A DNA stretch of 64,000 nucleotides from Salinicoccus hispanicus (GTDB lineage Bacteria > Bacillota > Bacilli > Staphylococcales > Salinicoccaceae), in assembly GCF_009831115.1 (NCBI RefSeq), contig NZ_WUUK01000005.1, forward strand, positions 214,520 through 278,519, in the 5' to 3' direction. The notes under the pieces are model-generated. The model did not search any database, was not told the origin of the DNA, and saw only the letters and a program-made list of their open reading frames with translations. Positions within the stretch are counted from its first letter, which is position 1; every line of letters starts with the position of its first letter. Positions 25,880 through 34,352 of the stretch are shown piece after piece. A program made the position numbers and the translations under genes.

Positions 25880-25929
25880 ATGTTTATACGCTTAAGATAT
25901 TATTAAATTTATTTATGGAGGTCATTTAT

Positions 25930-26130
25930 ATGACACAAGGTACAGTTAAATGGTTCAATGCAGACAAAGGTTTCGGTTTCATCGAAGTTGAAGGCGGAGA
26001 CGACGTATTCGCTCACTTCTCCAACATTGAAGGAGAAGGCTACAAAACACTTGACGAAGGTCAAGCTGTAGAATTCAGCATCGAAGAAGGTCAGCGCGGA
26101 CCACAAGCTGTTAACATCGTAAAACTTTAA
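25930..26130 (+). CDS. csp: Cold-shock protein, CspA family
   Basis: A 66-residue single OB-fold RNA chaperone. [20 protein letters not shown] holds RNP1 (KGFGFI) and VFAHFSNI is RNP2; length and both motifs match staphylococcal CspA-C. ATG 25930 is used, with GGAGG 8 nt upstream; the ATG at 25915 overlaps that site. The long structured leader fits the cold-regulated translation known for this family. Confidence 0.96.
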   Translation: MTQGTVKWFNADKGFGFIEVEGGDDVFAHFSNIEGEGYKTLDEGQAVEFSIEEGQRGPQAVNIVKL

Positions 26131-26168
26131 TAATATTTTAGGATATTACTAGTATTTCATGTTAATGG

Positions 26169-26203
26169 AAATCCCCTCTCAATATTGAGAGGGGATTTTT
26201 TTA
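26169..26203. terminator. Bidirectional terminator, csp / proA
   Basis: AAATCCCCTCTC (26169-26180) / GAGAGGGGATTT (26187-26198), T run on the plus strand. Confidence 0.88.
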
Positions 26204-27472
26204 TGCCTTTATCTGTCCTGAGCCTAGAATGACGTACTTGTAGCTCGTCAGTGCTTCGAGCCCCATCGGGCCTCTGGCATGGAGTTTCTGGGTACTGATG
26301 CCGATCTCTCCGCCGAAGCCGAACATCTCGCCGTCCGTGAAACGGGTGGATGCATTGACGTATACTGCAGCCGAATCGATATCGTCCAGAAAATCCTGGG
26401 CGTGGGTGTAGCTGGTCGTTACGATCGCATCGGAATGCCCGGATGAATATTTTTCTATATGCGAAACCGCAGTCTCGTAGTCCGCCACAATCTTCACGGC
26501 AATTTCATTGGCCAGATATTCCGCGTGGTAGTCCGCTTCTGTCGCCGGCACTGCATCTTTGAGACGTGCACACACTGTTTCATCTCCATGGATCAGCACC
26601 CCTTTTTCAGCCAGTGCTTCTGACAAGATTGGCAATGCCGTATCAGCGATGCTTTCATCGATCAGCAGCGTCTCGAGTGCATTGCAGACCGAAGGGCGCT
26701 GCGTCTTGCCGTTGATCAATATGGATTTTGCCATGGCCAGGTCAGCCTGCTCGTGTATGTAGAGGTGACAGTTGCCCGTCCCTGTTTCGATGACCGGCAC
26801 CGTGGCATTGTCGAGTACTGTCTGGATCAGGCTGCCCCCGCCCCGGGGAATCAGACAGTCGAGACCGGCGTTGAACTTCATGAATTTTGCCGCCAGTTCC
26901 CTGGATGGATCTGTAATCAGCTGGATGCTGTCGGCGGGAACACTGGAACCTTCAAGCCCGGATTTCAGCGCCTGGATCAGTGCCTTGTTGCTGTTGATCG
27001 CTTCCTTGCCGCCTCTCAAAATCACGCTGTTTCCCGCTTTCAGGCACAGTGCTGTTGCATCGACCGTCACGTTCGGACGCGATTCATAGATGATGCCGAT
27101 GACACCAAGCGGAACACTCCTTCTTGTAATTCTGAGGCCATCACCATTCACCCACTCGCCCTTTGACACTGCAGTCGGATCCGGCAGGCCGGCGATCTGT
27201 CTCAGGCCATTCGCCATGCCCTGGATTCGCTCCTGATTCAAAGTCAGACGCTCGACCATGGCTTCCGGGTATTCTGCTTCCTTGCTGTGCATCAGATCCT
27301 TCATATTCTCATTCAGAATGAAATCCTGCTGTGCTTCCAGCGCTTCCGCCATTTTTTCGAGAGCATCATTCTTCTCGGCAGTACTCAGCTTACGCAGTAC
27401 TTTCGCAGATGATTTTGCAGCTATCCCCATCTGCTCAAGTGTCATATCTGTATCTACAGATGCATGTGCCAT
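26201..27472 (-). CDS. proA: Glutamate-5-semialdehyde dehydrogenase (gamma-glutamyl phosphate reductase)
   Basis: A 423-residue NADPH-dependent enzyme, second step of proline synthesis from glutamate. PLGVIGIIYESRPNVTVDA and AGNSVILRGGKEA are the ALDH-fold cofactor segments; KTQRPSVCNALETLL holds the catalytic Cys; FGFGGEIGISTQKLHARGPM is the C-terminal signature. Its ATG shares one base with the proB stop (TAATG), indicating coupled translation. Proline is also a compatible solute, which fits a halotolerant host. Confidence 0.96.
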   Translation of the reverse strand: MAHASVDTDMTLEQMGIAAKSSAKVLRKLSTAEKNDALEKMAEALEAQQDFILNENMKDLMHSKEAEYPEAMVERLTLNQERIQGMANGLRQIAGLPDPTAVSKGEWVNGDGLRITRRSVPLGVIGIIYESRPNVTVDATALCLKAGNSVILRGGKEAINSNKALIQALKSGLEGSSVPADSIQLITDPSRELAAKFMKFNAGLDCLIPRGGGSLIQTVLDNATVPVIETGTGNCHLYIHEQADLAMAKSILINGKTQRPSVCNALETLLIDESIADTALPILSEALAEKGVLIHGDETVCARLKDAVPATEADYHAEYLANEIAVKIVADYETAVSHIEKYSSGHSDAIVTTSYTHAQDFLDDIDSAAVYVNASTRFTDGEMFGFGGEIGISTQKLHARGPMGLEALTSYKYVILGSGQIKA

Positions 27473-28308
27473 TATTTTTCCTCCCCTTGCAGTGCTTTTT
27501 CACGCACATCTTTCTTGAATAGCGTACCGATCTCGTTTCCTTTCAATATATCGAAAACCAGGCAAGGATCTTCAGCACTCGTGATGATCATGCTCTTGTC
27601 ATTATCCATCAGATACTTGGCTGCCTTCAGCTTCGTCTCCATGCCACCGGTTGCAAACGTGGAGCCAGTACCGTCTGCCATGCCGAGTATATCCGCGTCC
27701 ACGTTACCGACGCTTGGTATCAGTTTCGCATAGGCAGTGGTCTGCGGATTGGCATCATACAGCCCATCGACATCACTTAATATGATCAGCAGATCTGCAT
27801 CGACAAGTTCAGTCACGACCGCTGCAAGCGTATCATTCTCACCGAACTTTCTATTGTAGGTTTTCTCATCTGTCGAGATGGCATCATTTTCATTGATGAC
27901 GGGGATGATCTTTCTCGCCAACAGGGAATTTATCGCAGACTTGCAGTTGACATAGGAAATTGGGCAGTCGACGATATCACGGGTCATCAGAATCTGGCCG
28001 ACATACTGGTCATAATGCTGGAAGAAGCGGCAGTATAGATTCATGAGGGCGCACTGGCCGACGGAAGCCAGGGCCTGGAAGTCTGCGACTGTTTCAGGGT
28101 ATTCCTTTAGTTTCAACGTACAGGCGCCGACACCGACGGCACCTGAACTGACGAGTATGACTTCTTTCCCCTGCTGCTGAAGTACGGAACAGACGTAGGA
28201 CAATCGATCGATTTTACGGTAGTCAATTTCTCCGGGCGACTTCATTATCGAATTTGTGCCGATCTTTATGACGATACGTTTACTGTCTTTCAGAAAATCA
28301 CGATTCAT
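27472..28308 (-). CDS. proB: Glutamate 5-kinase, short form without PUA domain
   Basis: A 278-residue amino-acid kinase. RIVIKIGTNSIM is the phosphate loop, VSSGAVGVGA and NENDAISTDE substrate segments, and GTGGMETKLKAAK-like text (TFATGGMETKLKAAKYL) the nucleotide lobe. The enterobacterial enzyme is about 367 residues with a C-terminal PUA domain; here the protein ends soon after the kinase fold. It is the first gene of the proBA operon. A TATAAT on the minus strand at 28350-28355 is a possible -10, with no clear -35. Confidence 0.94.
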   Translation of the reverse strand: MNRDFLKDSKRIVIKIGTNSIMKSPGEIDYRKIDRLSYVCSVLQQQGKEVILVSSGAVGVGACTLKLKEYPETVADFQALASVGQCALMNLYCRFFQHYDQYVGQILMTRDIVDCPISYVNCKSAINSLLARKIIPVINENDAISTDEKTYNRKFGENDTLAAVVTELVDADLLIILSDVDGLYDANPQTTAYAKLIPSVGNVDADILGMADGTGSTFATGGMETKLKAAKYLMDNDKSMIITSAEDPCLVFDILKGNEIGTLFKKDVREKALQGEEK

Positions 28309-28443
28309 CTAAACCCCTCCCATGAAGGTACAATTAATAATATCTATTAATTATACATAAAATTGCATATAAATCCATACTTATTTTAGATTTTTCTAAA
28401 CTTTTCTTATGTGGGTAATTCTAATTGCTTTTATTAACGTATT

Positions 28444-28471
28444 AAAAAACCCGGAACCATAGGGTTCCGGG
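28444..28471 (-). terminator. Terminator of the MecA-like PBP gene
   Basis: CCCGGAACC / GGTTCCGGG, 9 bp, followed on the minus strand by TTTTTTAAT. Confidence 0.88.
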
Positions 28472-28480
28472 CAAGCTATT

Positions 28481-30481
28481 CTATTCACGCAGGGCATCAT
28501 GTATTTCAGCAAATTTCCGGGCAGTATATTCACTCATACCCCTATCCTCGACGTCTTCAACATAAAGGCTCATGACCATATCTTTTGTGCTCTGATCGTA
28601 GCCGATGAACCAGCCCGTCTCTTCTCCACGGGTATCCTGTGACGTCTTATTTTCACTGGTTCCGGTCTTGCCGGCAAATTCGGCATAGTCACGCTCTGTA
28701 TCATCAGGATGGTTCAGTCTGACGACATCCCGCATCGCCGTTTCAAGATAATCGAGCTTGTCCTGGCTTGCAATGTCTTCAATCAGCACATTATCCTCGC
28801 TTTCGAGTGTGATGTGCGGCTCATAGACATCTCCACCATTGATGACTGCACCGTAGATGGACGTGATCTGGATTGGTGAAATCAGCAGCTCTCCCTGCCC
28901 ATAGCCTGTATCTGCCAGCAGTATATCACTCTCTATCGTGCCATCATTGGAAACCTGGCTTGTATAGATCGGATAGTCCGTATCATATTCCTGGCCGATG
29001 CCAAGATCCTCCATGCCCTCTATGAAGGTTTCCGCTCCAAGATCGAGGGCCGTGCGTGTAAAGTAGATATTGTCGGAATAGGTCAGTGCCTTCCTCAGAT
29101 CGAATGATTCGTCCATCACGTGGTAGCGGTTCACTTCATAGCCGCCCCATGACTCATCCTGCTGCCAGCCTTTTCCTGTAATCTCCATTTCAGCGTCCCT
29201 GTCAAAAGTATCCGAATTCATCGCTATGATCGATGTCAGTATCTTCTGGGTGGAACCTGGAGACGTCGTACGATTGAATTTATTCAGCAACGGGCTGCCA
29301 TCGTCGGATTCGAGTGCATCATATTCTTCTTGTGACAGGCCGAACATGAAGTCATAGGGGCTTGGACTCGGATAGCTGACGGTAGCAAGCATTTCACCGT
29401 TATTCGGATCCATGGCAACACCCGCTCCCGAATCCTCTTCGAGATTCTCATAGATGGTCGACTGGGTGTCACCATCAATTGTCAGGATGATGTCCTCTCC
29501 GTCCTTCGGCGCTTCGCTAAACAGTTCTTCTTCAGTAGTGCCACTATCATCCACAAACTGGACGGTATAGCCCTGCTCCGGCTTGAGTCTGTCTTCATAC
29601 AGCCTTTCAATGCCCCTTTTTCCGATCATGTCACCGGAGCTGTATCCTTCCCGCTCCTCAAGTTCCTCTGCAGTAATCGGTCCAACATAACCGAGCAGAT
29701 GGAAGCTTGCTTCATCAAGCGGATATTCCCGCTCACTGAAAGATTGGATGGAGAGCCCCTGTGCTTCGAAGTCCGCTTTCTCTTCATCATCAAAACGGTG
29801 CGCATCCTTCACCGGCACGAACATGCCATCTTCAATCCAGGACTCATTGAAAATACTTTGAAGACTTTCCTCTTCCATGTCGAGCACTTCAGCGGTCTCG
29901 AGCAGTTCTGATTCATCCACCTGGCCGGCGATGTACCCTACTGTTTCCTTTGTACCATTGAATGCAAGCGGTTCACCATTACGGTCCAGTATGTCTCCCC
30001 GCGCACCTGAAGTCGTCGCAATGCTCAGCTCATTATCATCAAGTCCCGGGATGATCATATCCGGTGTCCATTCGACAAACCACTCATTCTCTTCTTCATT
30101 GTAGGTGAAATCCATCTGGTATTCCCTGTTCATTTCCCCATAGCGGGTATCCAGCACAAGATTGCCGACATACGTCTGCCCGGTGTCATCTTCCGATTCG
30201 GATTCTATCTTTTCCAAGTCCTTAAGACGTGCGGTTTCGACTCCGAGCGAATCGAACAGCTGCTGGTTCCGCTCAACCACTTCCGCTTCAGAGTAGTTCT
30301 CTTTCGAAGATGCGTTAATAAGCGGGTATATGTCTGCGTAGTCTCCATTCTGATAGGCTTCAGTGAACTGATTCAGCGTTTCCTCTTCCGACTTCTGAAA
30401 CAGATCCGATGTCATCAGAAAATAAAGACCCACAGCCAGAATTATTACAATTACCGGTATCGACCATAGAAATTTCTTCAT
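28481..30481 (-). CDS. MecA (PBP2a)-like class B penicillin-binding protein
   Basis: A 666-residue D,D-transpeptidase; S. aureus MecA has 668. One N-terminal membrane anchor (about 3-22), an NTF2-like MecA_N domain (about 27-140), a dimerisation domain beginning SGARGDILDRNG, and the transpeptidase domain with TTSPGSTQKILT (active Ser about 410, Lys 413), YSDN (about 469) and AGKTGTSE (about 604). Long stretches such as GKGWQQDESWGGYEVNRYHV track MecA closely. MecA confers beta-lactam resistance through low-affinity acylation; whether this homologue does is unknown. No mecR1, mecI or recombinase genes are nearby, so it is probably native. ATG 30481 has GGAGG upstream. Confidence 0.92.
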   Translation of the reverse strand: MKKFLWSIPVIVIILAVGLYFLMTSDLFQKSEEETLNQFTEAYQNGDYADIYPLINASSKENYSEAEVVERNQQLFDSLGVETARLKDLEKIESESEDDTGQTYVGNLVLDTRYGEMNREYQMDFTYNEEENEWFVEWTPDMIIPGLDDNELSIATTSGARGDILDRNGEPLAFNGTKETVGYIAGQVDESELLETAEVLDMEEESLQSIFNESWIEDGMFVPVKDAHRFDDEEKADFEAQGLSIQSFSEREYPLDEASFHLLGYVGPITAEELEEREGYSSGDMIGKRGIERLYEDRLKPEQGYTVQFVDDSGTTEEELFSEAPKDGEDIILTIDGDTQSTIYENLEEDSGAGVAMDPNNGEMLATVSYPSPSPYDFMFGLSQEEYDALESDDGSPLLNKFNRTTSPGSTQKILTSIIAMNSDTFDRDAEMEITGKGWQQDESWGGYEVNRYHVMDESFDLRKALTYSDNIYFTRTALDLGAETFIEGMEDLGIGQEYDTDYPIYTSQVSNDGTIESDILLADTGYGQGELLISPIQITSIYGAVINGGDVYEPHITLESEDNVLIEDIASQDKLDYLETAMRDVVRLNHPDDTERDYAEFAGKTGTSENKTSQDTRGEETGWFIGYDQSTKDMVMSLYVEDVEDRGMSEYTARKFAEIHDALRE

Positions 30482-30646
30482 CTTGACCTCCACAATTTTT
30501 AATATTCATCATTATACCAGTGATGGGCAGCACCTTAAAGAGAACACAATATTTTCCTGGTGGAAAACGAGCTGAACCCCGTCCCATGCTATAACACCCT
30601 TAAAGTGATAGTATGAAGGCAACCTATAAAAGAACGAGGGGATTCT

Positions 30647-31414
30647 ATGTGCCTGATCATTTTTCAAAAGAACAACCACCCGCACTACAAGCTGGTCATT
30701 GCAGCAAACCGGGATGAATTCTATGGCCGTCCGACAGCCCCAGCCCAGTTCTGGGAAGACCATCCCGACATGCTTGCCGGACAGGACCGGAAGAAAGGCG
30801 GTACATGGCTCGGACTGACGAAGCAGGGACGGTTTGCAGCCGTTACGAACATCAGGAAACCAGGTTTCTTGGATACGGATAAGAAATCACGCGGCGCACT
30901 GGTCAGTGACTACCTCACCGGACACGCAACACCAGAAGCCTATCTTGATGCCCTCGACCGCGAGAAGGATGACTACTCCGGGTTCAATCTGCTTGTCGGC
31001 AACCAGGACGAACTCTTCTACCTGAACAACGATGGCGGCAGTGTCGATGCTGTTACCGACGGTGCCCATGGTCTGAGCAATCATCATCTCGATACCCCAT
31101 GGCCGAAAGTCGTCAAAGGTAGAACGAGGCTTGAGGAATATATGCATAATACAGACGCGTTGGACATCGACGTCATTTTCGAGCTGCTTGCCGACTCCGA
31201 ACAGACCACGGAAGAACTGCCGGAAACCGGCCTGGCCGAATCACTCGAGCGCCAGCTGTCATCCGCCTTCATCAATATCCCGGAATATGGCACCCGGTCA
31301 TCCACCGTCGTTCTTGTGGACCATGACGACAATGCAACATTCGTTGAACGAACATTTTCAGAAGACGGACAGACCGGCGAAAGCCAATATGCATTCAAAA
31401 TCGACTCGTATTAA
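30647..31414 (+). CDS. NRDE (TANGO2-like) family protein
   Basis: A 255-residue protein starting at the conserved Cys (MCLIIF), with the name-giving AANRDEFYGRPTAPA motif, then GGTWLGLTKQGRFAAVTNIR and LSNHHLDTPWPKV. The N-terminal Cys resembles Ntn-type hydrolases; TANGO2 relatives are linked to haem trafficking, but the bacterial role is not settled. GAGGGG lies 5-6 nt before ATG 30647. Confidence 0.88.
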   Translation: MCLIIFQKNNHPHYKLVIAANRDEFYGRPTAPAQFWEDHPDMLAGQDRKKGGTWLGLTKQGRFAAVTNIRKPGFLDTDKKSRGALVSDYLTGHATPEAYLDALDREKDDYSGFNLLVGNQDELFYLNNDGGSVDAVTDGAHGLSNHHLDTPWPKVVKGRTRLEEYMHNTDALDIDVIFELLADSEQTTEELPETGLAESLERQLSSAFINIPEYGTRSSTVVLVDHDDNATFVERTFSEDGQTGESQYAFKIDSY

Positions 31415-31588
31415 TCTACTGGCTAAATTGACCTGACTACACATATGCCTTATCATTAGTATATAGATGATTTGCCTGACGATAGCATTCAGCAGAAGAA
31501 TGAGGCATATTTCAAGTCTACACATAAGAACACGAGTACCAGCCCCAACCAACGAAAGAAATATCCATAAAAGTGAGGAGGTCGTACC

Positions 31589-31828
31589 ATGGCATATGTT
31601 ATCCTGCAACCGTGTATGTCTGAGAAGTCCGGAGACTGCGTAGAAGTCTGTCCCGTCGATTGCATCGAAGAAGGAGCAGATCAGTTCTACATTGATCCTG
31701 ACATCTGCATCGACTGTGGCGCATGCGTCGCCGTCTGCCCGGTAGATGCGATCGTAGAAGAATACGAAATGACACCGGAAGATGAGCCATTCCTGGCCAA
31801 AGCCGAGAAGTTTTTCGCGAGTAAATAA
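31589..31828 (+). CDS. fdxA: Ferredoxin with two Fe-S cluster motifs
   Basis: A 79-residue bacterial-type ferredoxin. Cys groups: C9-x7-C17-x3-C21-P and C-x2-C-x2-C-x3-CP in the second half (CIDCGACVAVCP). The first group, with seven residues between the first two Cys, is the pattern of seven-iron [3Fe-4S][4Fe-4S] ferredoxins. It carries electrons in the cytoplasm. GAGGAGG precedes the ATG. The 174-nt gap upstream shows nothing further. Confidence 0.93.
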   Translation: MAYVILQPCMSEKSGDCVEVCPVDCIEEGADQFYIDPDICIDCGACVAVCPVDAIVEEYEMTPEDEPFLAKAEKFFASK

Positions 31829-31876
31829 AATGAACCTTGTTCGAGGGAGTGTCCTCGAACAAGGTTCATTTTTTAA
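31829..31876 (+). terminator. Terminator of the ferredoxin gene
   Basis: An 18-bp perfect stem (31829-31846 with 31853-31870), then TTTTTT. Confidence 0.92.
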
Positions 31877-31943
31877 TTCATAATCTACCCATAGTTTTGA
31901 TGTTAAAAATTCTAAGCCATTTATACTATTCTCGAACCAAATG

Positions 31944-31988
31944 AAAGACCATCGCAAAGCTCAATTGAACTTTGCGATGGTCTTTTTG
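31944..31988. terminator. Terminator downstream of the GH3 operon
   Basis: A 16-bp perfect stem (31944-31959 with 31970-31985). The T run is better on the plus strand (TCTTTTTG) than on the minus, but it is correctly placed to end the minus-strand GH3 transcript. Confidence 0.75.
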
Positions 31989-32010
31989 CTTCTCTACCCA
32001 TATAGGTTAA

Positions 32011-34290
32011 TTACACAGTAGGTGTACTTGCTTGGTTCAATTCATCGATATACTTCTGCATATCCTCTTCTGTAAATTTACCTTCACTGAAGTTGGATAA
32101 GGCGCGCAGTGGCAGATACTTCGTCATTGCTTCCATCATATCACTCATACCACTATTTTCATCCATATGCTGAGTAAGCGGTGTCTCAACACTGGCAAGC
32201 ATATTTTCAACAATTTTTGCTTGCTCAGGGTTCTTCATCAAATCACCCATCGTCGTATTGCGATTCACTTTCTCTGGCTTAGTATGGCTATCTTTTACAG
32301 TTATTGTCTGAGAAAGTTCAAGATTCCTTGAAGATGAACCAACTGCAACTTCAAACTTTCCACCTTCTACGCGCCAGTCCTGGAGATCAACATCATAAAA
32401 AGCAAAGGAACGCATATCGAGGTCAAAAGTGACTTTCTTTGTTTCGCCTGCCTCCAGGTGGACTTTCTCAAACCCTTTCAATTCCTGCTCAGGGCGTGAA
32501 ATCGTAGTCTCGACATCTTTTATATAAAGTTGTGCAACTGCCTTGCCTGCACGATCTCCTGTGTTACTGATGTCCACAGAAACTTTTACGTTATAGTCTC
32601 CATCTTTTGATTCTTCCACTTCAAGATTACCGAATTCGAATGTCGTATAGCTCAACCCATAACCAAATGGGAACAGCGGCTCCACATTTTTCTTGTCATA
32701 GTAGCGATAACCGACATAGATACCTTCTTTATATTCTACTTCATCACCGTCGCCTGGGAAGTTGAGGTATGAAGGATTATCTTCCAATCTAACTGGGAAA
32801 GTTTCGGCCAATCTGCCACTCGGGTTTACATCACCATACAGCAGTTTGGCAATTGCGCTGCCTAGAGCCTGGCCTCCAAGATATCCTTCAAGCACGGCTT
32901 TAACTTTAGGTAGCCAAGGCATCTCTATAGGCGCACCATTGCTCAGTACAACGACAATATTAGATTGGACTTCGCTGATCGCTTCAATCAGTTGAAGCTG
33001 GTTCTCAGGCAATGATAGATGCGTGCGGTCATAACCTTCAGATTCATATGCATCCGGTAAGCCAAGGAACAGCACTGCTGTTTCTGCTTGGACAGCATGA
33101 TTTTTGGCTTCCTGTAGCAGAGCATCATCTACTTGGTCTCCGTCAAGCGCATAACCTTCAGAGTAACTCACGTCAGCCGTATTATCTTGGCACAGTTCGT
33201 TATAGATGTCATCAAGCTCTGTTGGATTGATGTTTGAACTGCCTCCGCCCTGATAACGTGGTTTTCTCGCCAGTGCACCAATGATGGCGATATCTTTTTC
33301 TTTGGAGATTGGGAGAATCTGGTCTTCGTTTTTCAGAAGTACCATACTTTCAGATGCCACTTCACTTGCGAAATTATGATGCGCTTTCTTATCAAAAGAT
33401 ACATCATTCTTTTGACTTTCTACAACTTTGAAAATCAATTCAAGCAGTCCTTCTACAGACTCATCCAACTGACCAGTCTCCAGTTCGCCTGATTCAACAG
33501 CTTCAAGCAGTTTCTTCTTGCCGATGCCATAACTGCCTGGCATTTCAAGTTCAAGACCAGCCTTCAAGCTTGCTACTCTCTCATTTACCGCACCCCAGTC
33601 GGATACTACAATCCCATCAAATCCCCATTCTTCTCTAAGGATTTCTGTGAGTAGACGGTGGTTCTCTGAAGCGAACTCACCATTTACTTTATTGTATGCA
33701 CTCATTACCGTCCAAGGCTGGGCCTTTTTTACAGCCCCTTCGAAGCTTGCGAGGTATATTTCGCGCAACGTTCGCTCATCTACTACAGCATTTGTAGACA
33801 TGCGTCTGTGCTCTTGGTTATTGACAGCGAAGTGTTTCAACGATCCACCTACACCTTGGCTCTGCAAACCATTGATATGACTCGCAGCAAGTTCACTGGA
33901 TAGATACGGGTCTTCCGAGAAATATTCAAAGTTGCGCCCACATAGTGGGGAACGTTTAATATTGGCACCCGGTCCAAGCAGTACACCCACTTTTTCTGAT
34001 AACGCCTCTGTTCCAAGTGTACGTCCCACTTTTGTGAGCAGATTACGATCCCATGTACTTGCAAGACCTGCTGCTGAAGGGAAACAGGTTGCAGGCAGAC
34101 TGTCGGTCAATCCCAAATGGTCGGCCCCTTCCGCTTGTTTTCTAACCCCGTGAGGCCCATCAGTTACCAGTATTGAAGGAACACCAAGGCGCTCTATTCC
34201 CTTTAGATTCCAGAAATCAGCACCTGAACACATTTCAACCTTTTCTTCGAGAGTCATCTGGCTCAGTATTTCTTTGATTTTGTCGGACAT
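32011..34290 (-). CDS. Glycoside hydrolase family 3 (beta-glucosidase/xylosidase type)
   Basis: A 759-residue three-domain GH3 enzyme. The N-terminal barrel has LVTDGPHGVRKQ and LKHFAVNNQE, and the nucleophile Asp is D231 in GIVVSDWGAV. The (alpha/beta)6 domain has VLLKNEDQILPI and GGGSSNINP. An FN3-like domain carries PFGYGLSYTTFEF. A further C-terminal tail (about 690-759) is typical of intracellular GH3. There is no signal peptide, so it acts on imported oligosaccharides. ATG 34290 follows AGGAGG. It is the last gene after the sulfatase. Confidence 0.94.
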   Translation of the reverse strand: MSDKIKEILSQMTLEEKVEMCSGADFWNLKGIERLGVPSILVTDGPHGVRKQAEGADHLGLTDSLPATCFPSAAGLASTWDRNLLTKVGRTLGTEALSEKVGVLLGPGANIKRSPLCGRNFEYFSEDPYLSSELAASHINGLQSQGVGGSLKHFAVNNQEHRRMSTNAVVDERTLREIYLASFEGAVKKAQPWTVMSAYNKVNGEFASENHRLLTEILREEWGFDGIVVSDWGAVNERVASLKAGLELEMPGSYGIGKKKLLEAVESGELETGQLDESVEGLLELIFKVVESQKNDVSFDKKAHHNFASEVASESMVLLKNEDQILPISKEKDIAIIGALARKPRYQGGGSSNINPTELDDIYNELCQDNTADVSYSEGYALDGDQVDDALLQEAKNHAVQAETAVLFLGLPDAYESEGYDRTHLSLPENQLQLIEAISEVQSNIVVVLSNGAPIEMPWLPKVKAVLEGYLGGQALGSAIAKLLYGDVNPSGRLAETFPVRLEDNPSYLNFPGDGDEVEYKEGIYVGYRYYDKKNVEPLFPFGYGLSYTTFEFGNLEVEESKDGDYNVKVSVDISNTGDRAGKAVAQLYIKDVETTISRPEQELKGFEKVHLEAGETKKVTFDLDMRSFAFYDVDLQDWRVEGGKFEVAVGSSSRNLELSQTITVKDSHTKPEKVNRNTTMGDLMKNPEQAKIVENMLASVETPLTQHMDENSGMSDMMEAMTKYLPLRALSNFSEGKFTEEDMQKYIDELNQASTPTV

Positions 34291-34352
34291 AATGAATGCC
34301 TCCTCTAATTTTATGTTCAATTTACTCGTCACCCACGCTCTATTTACTATTA

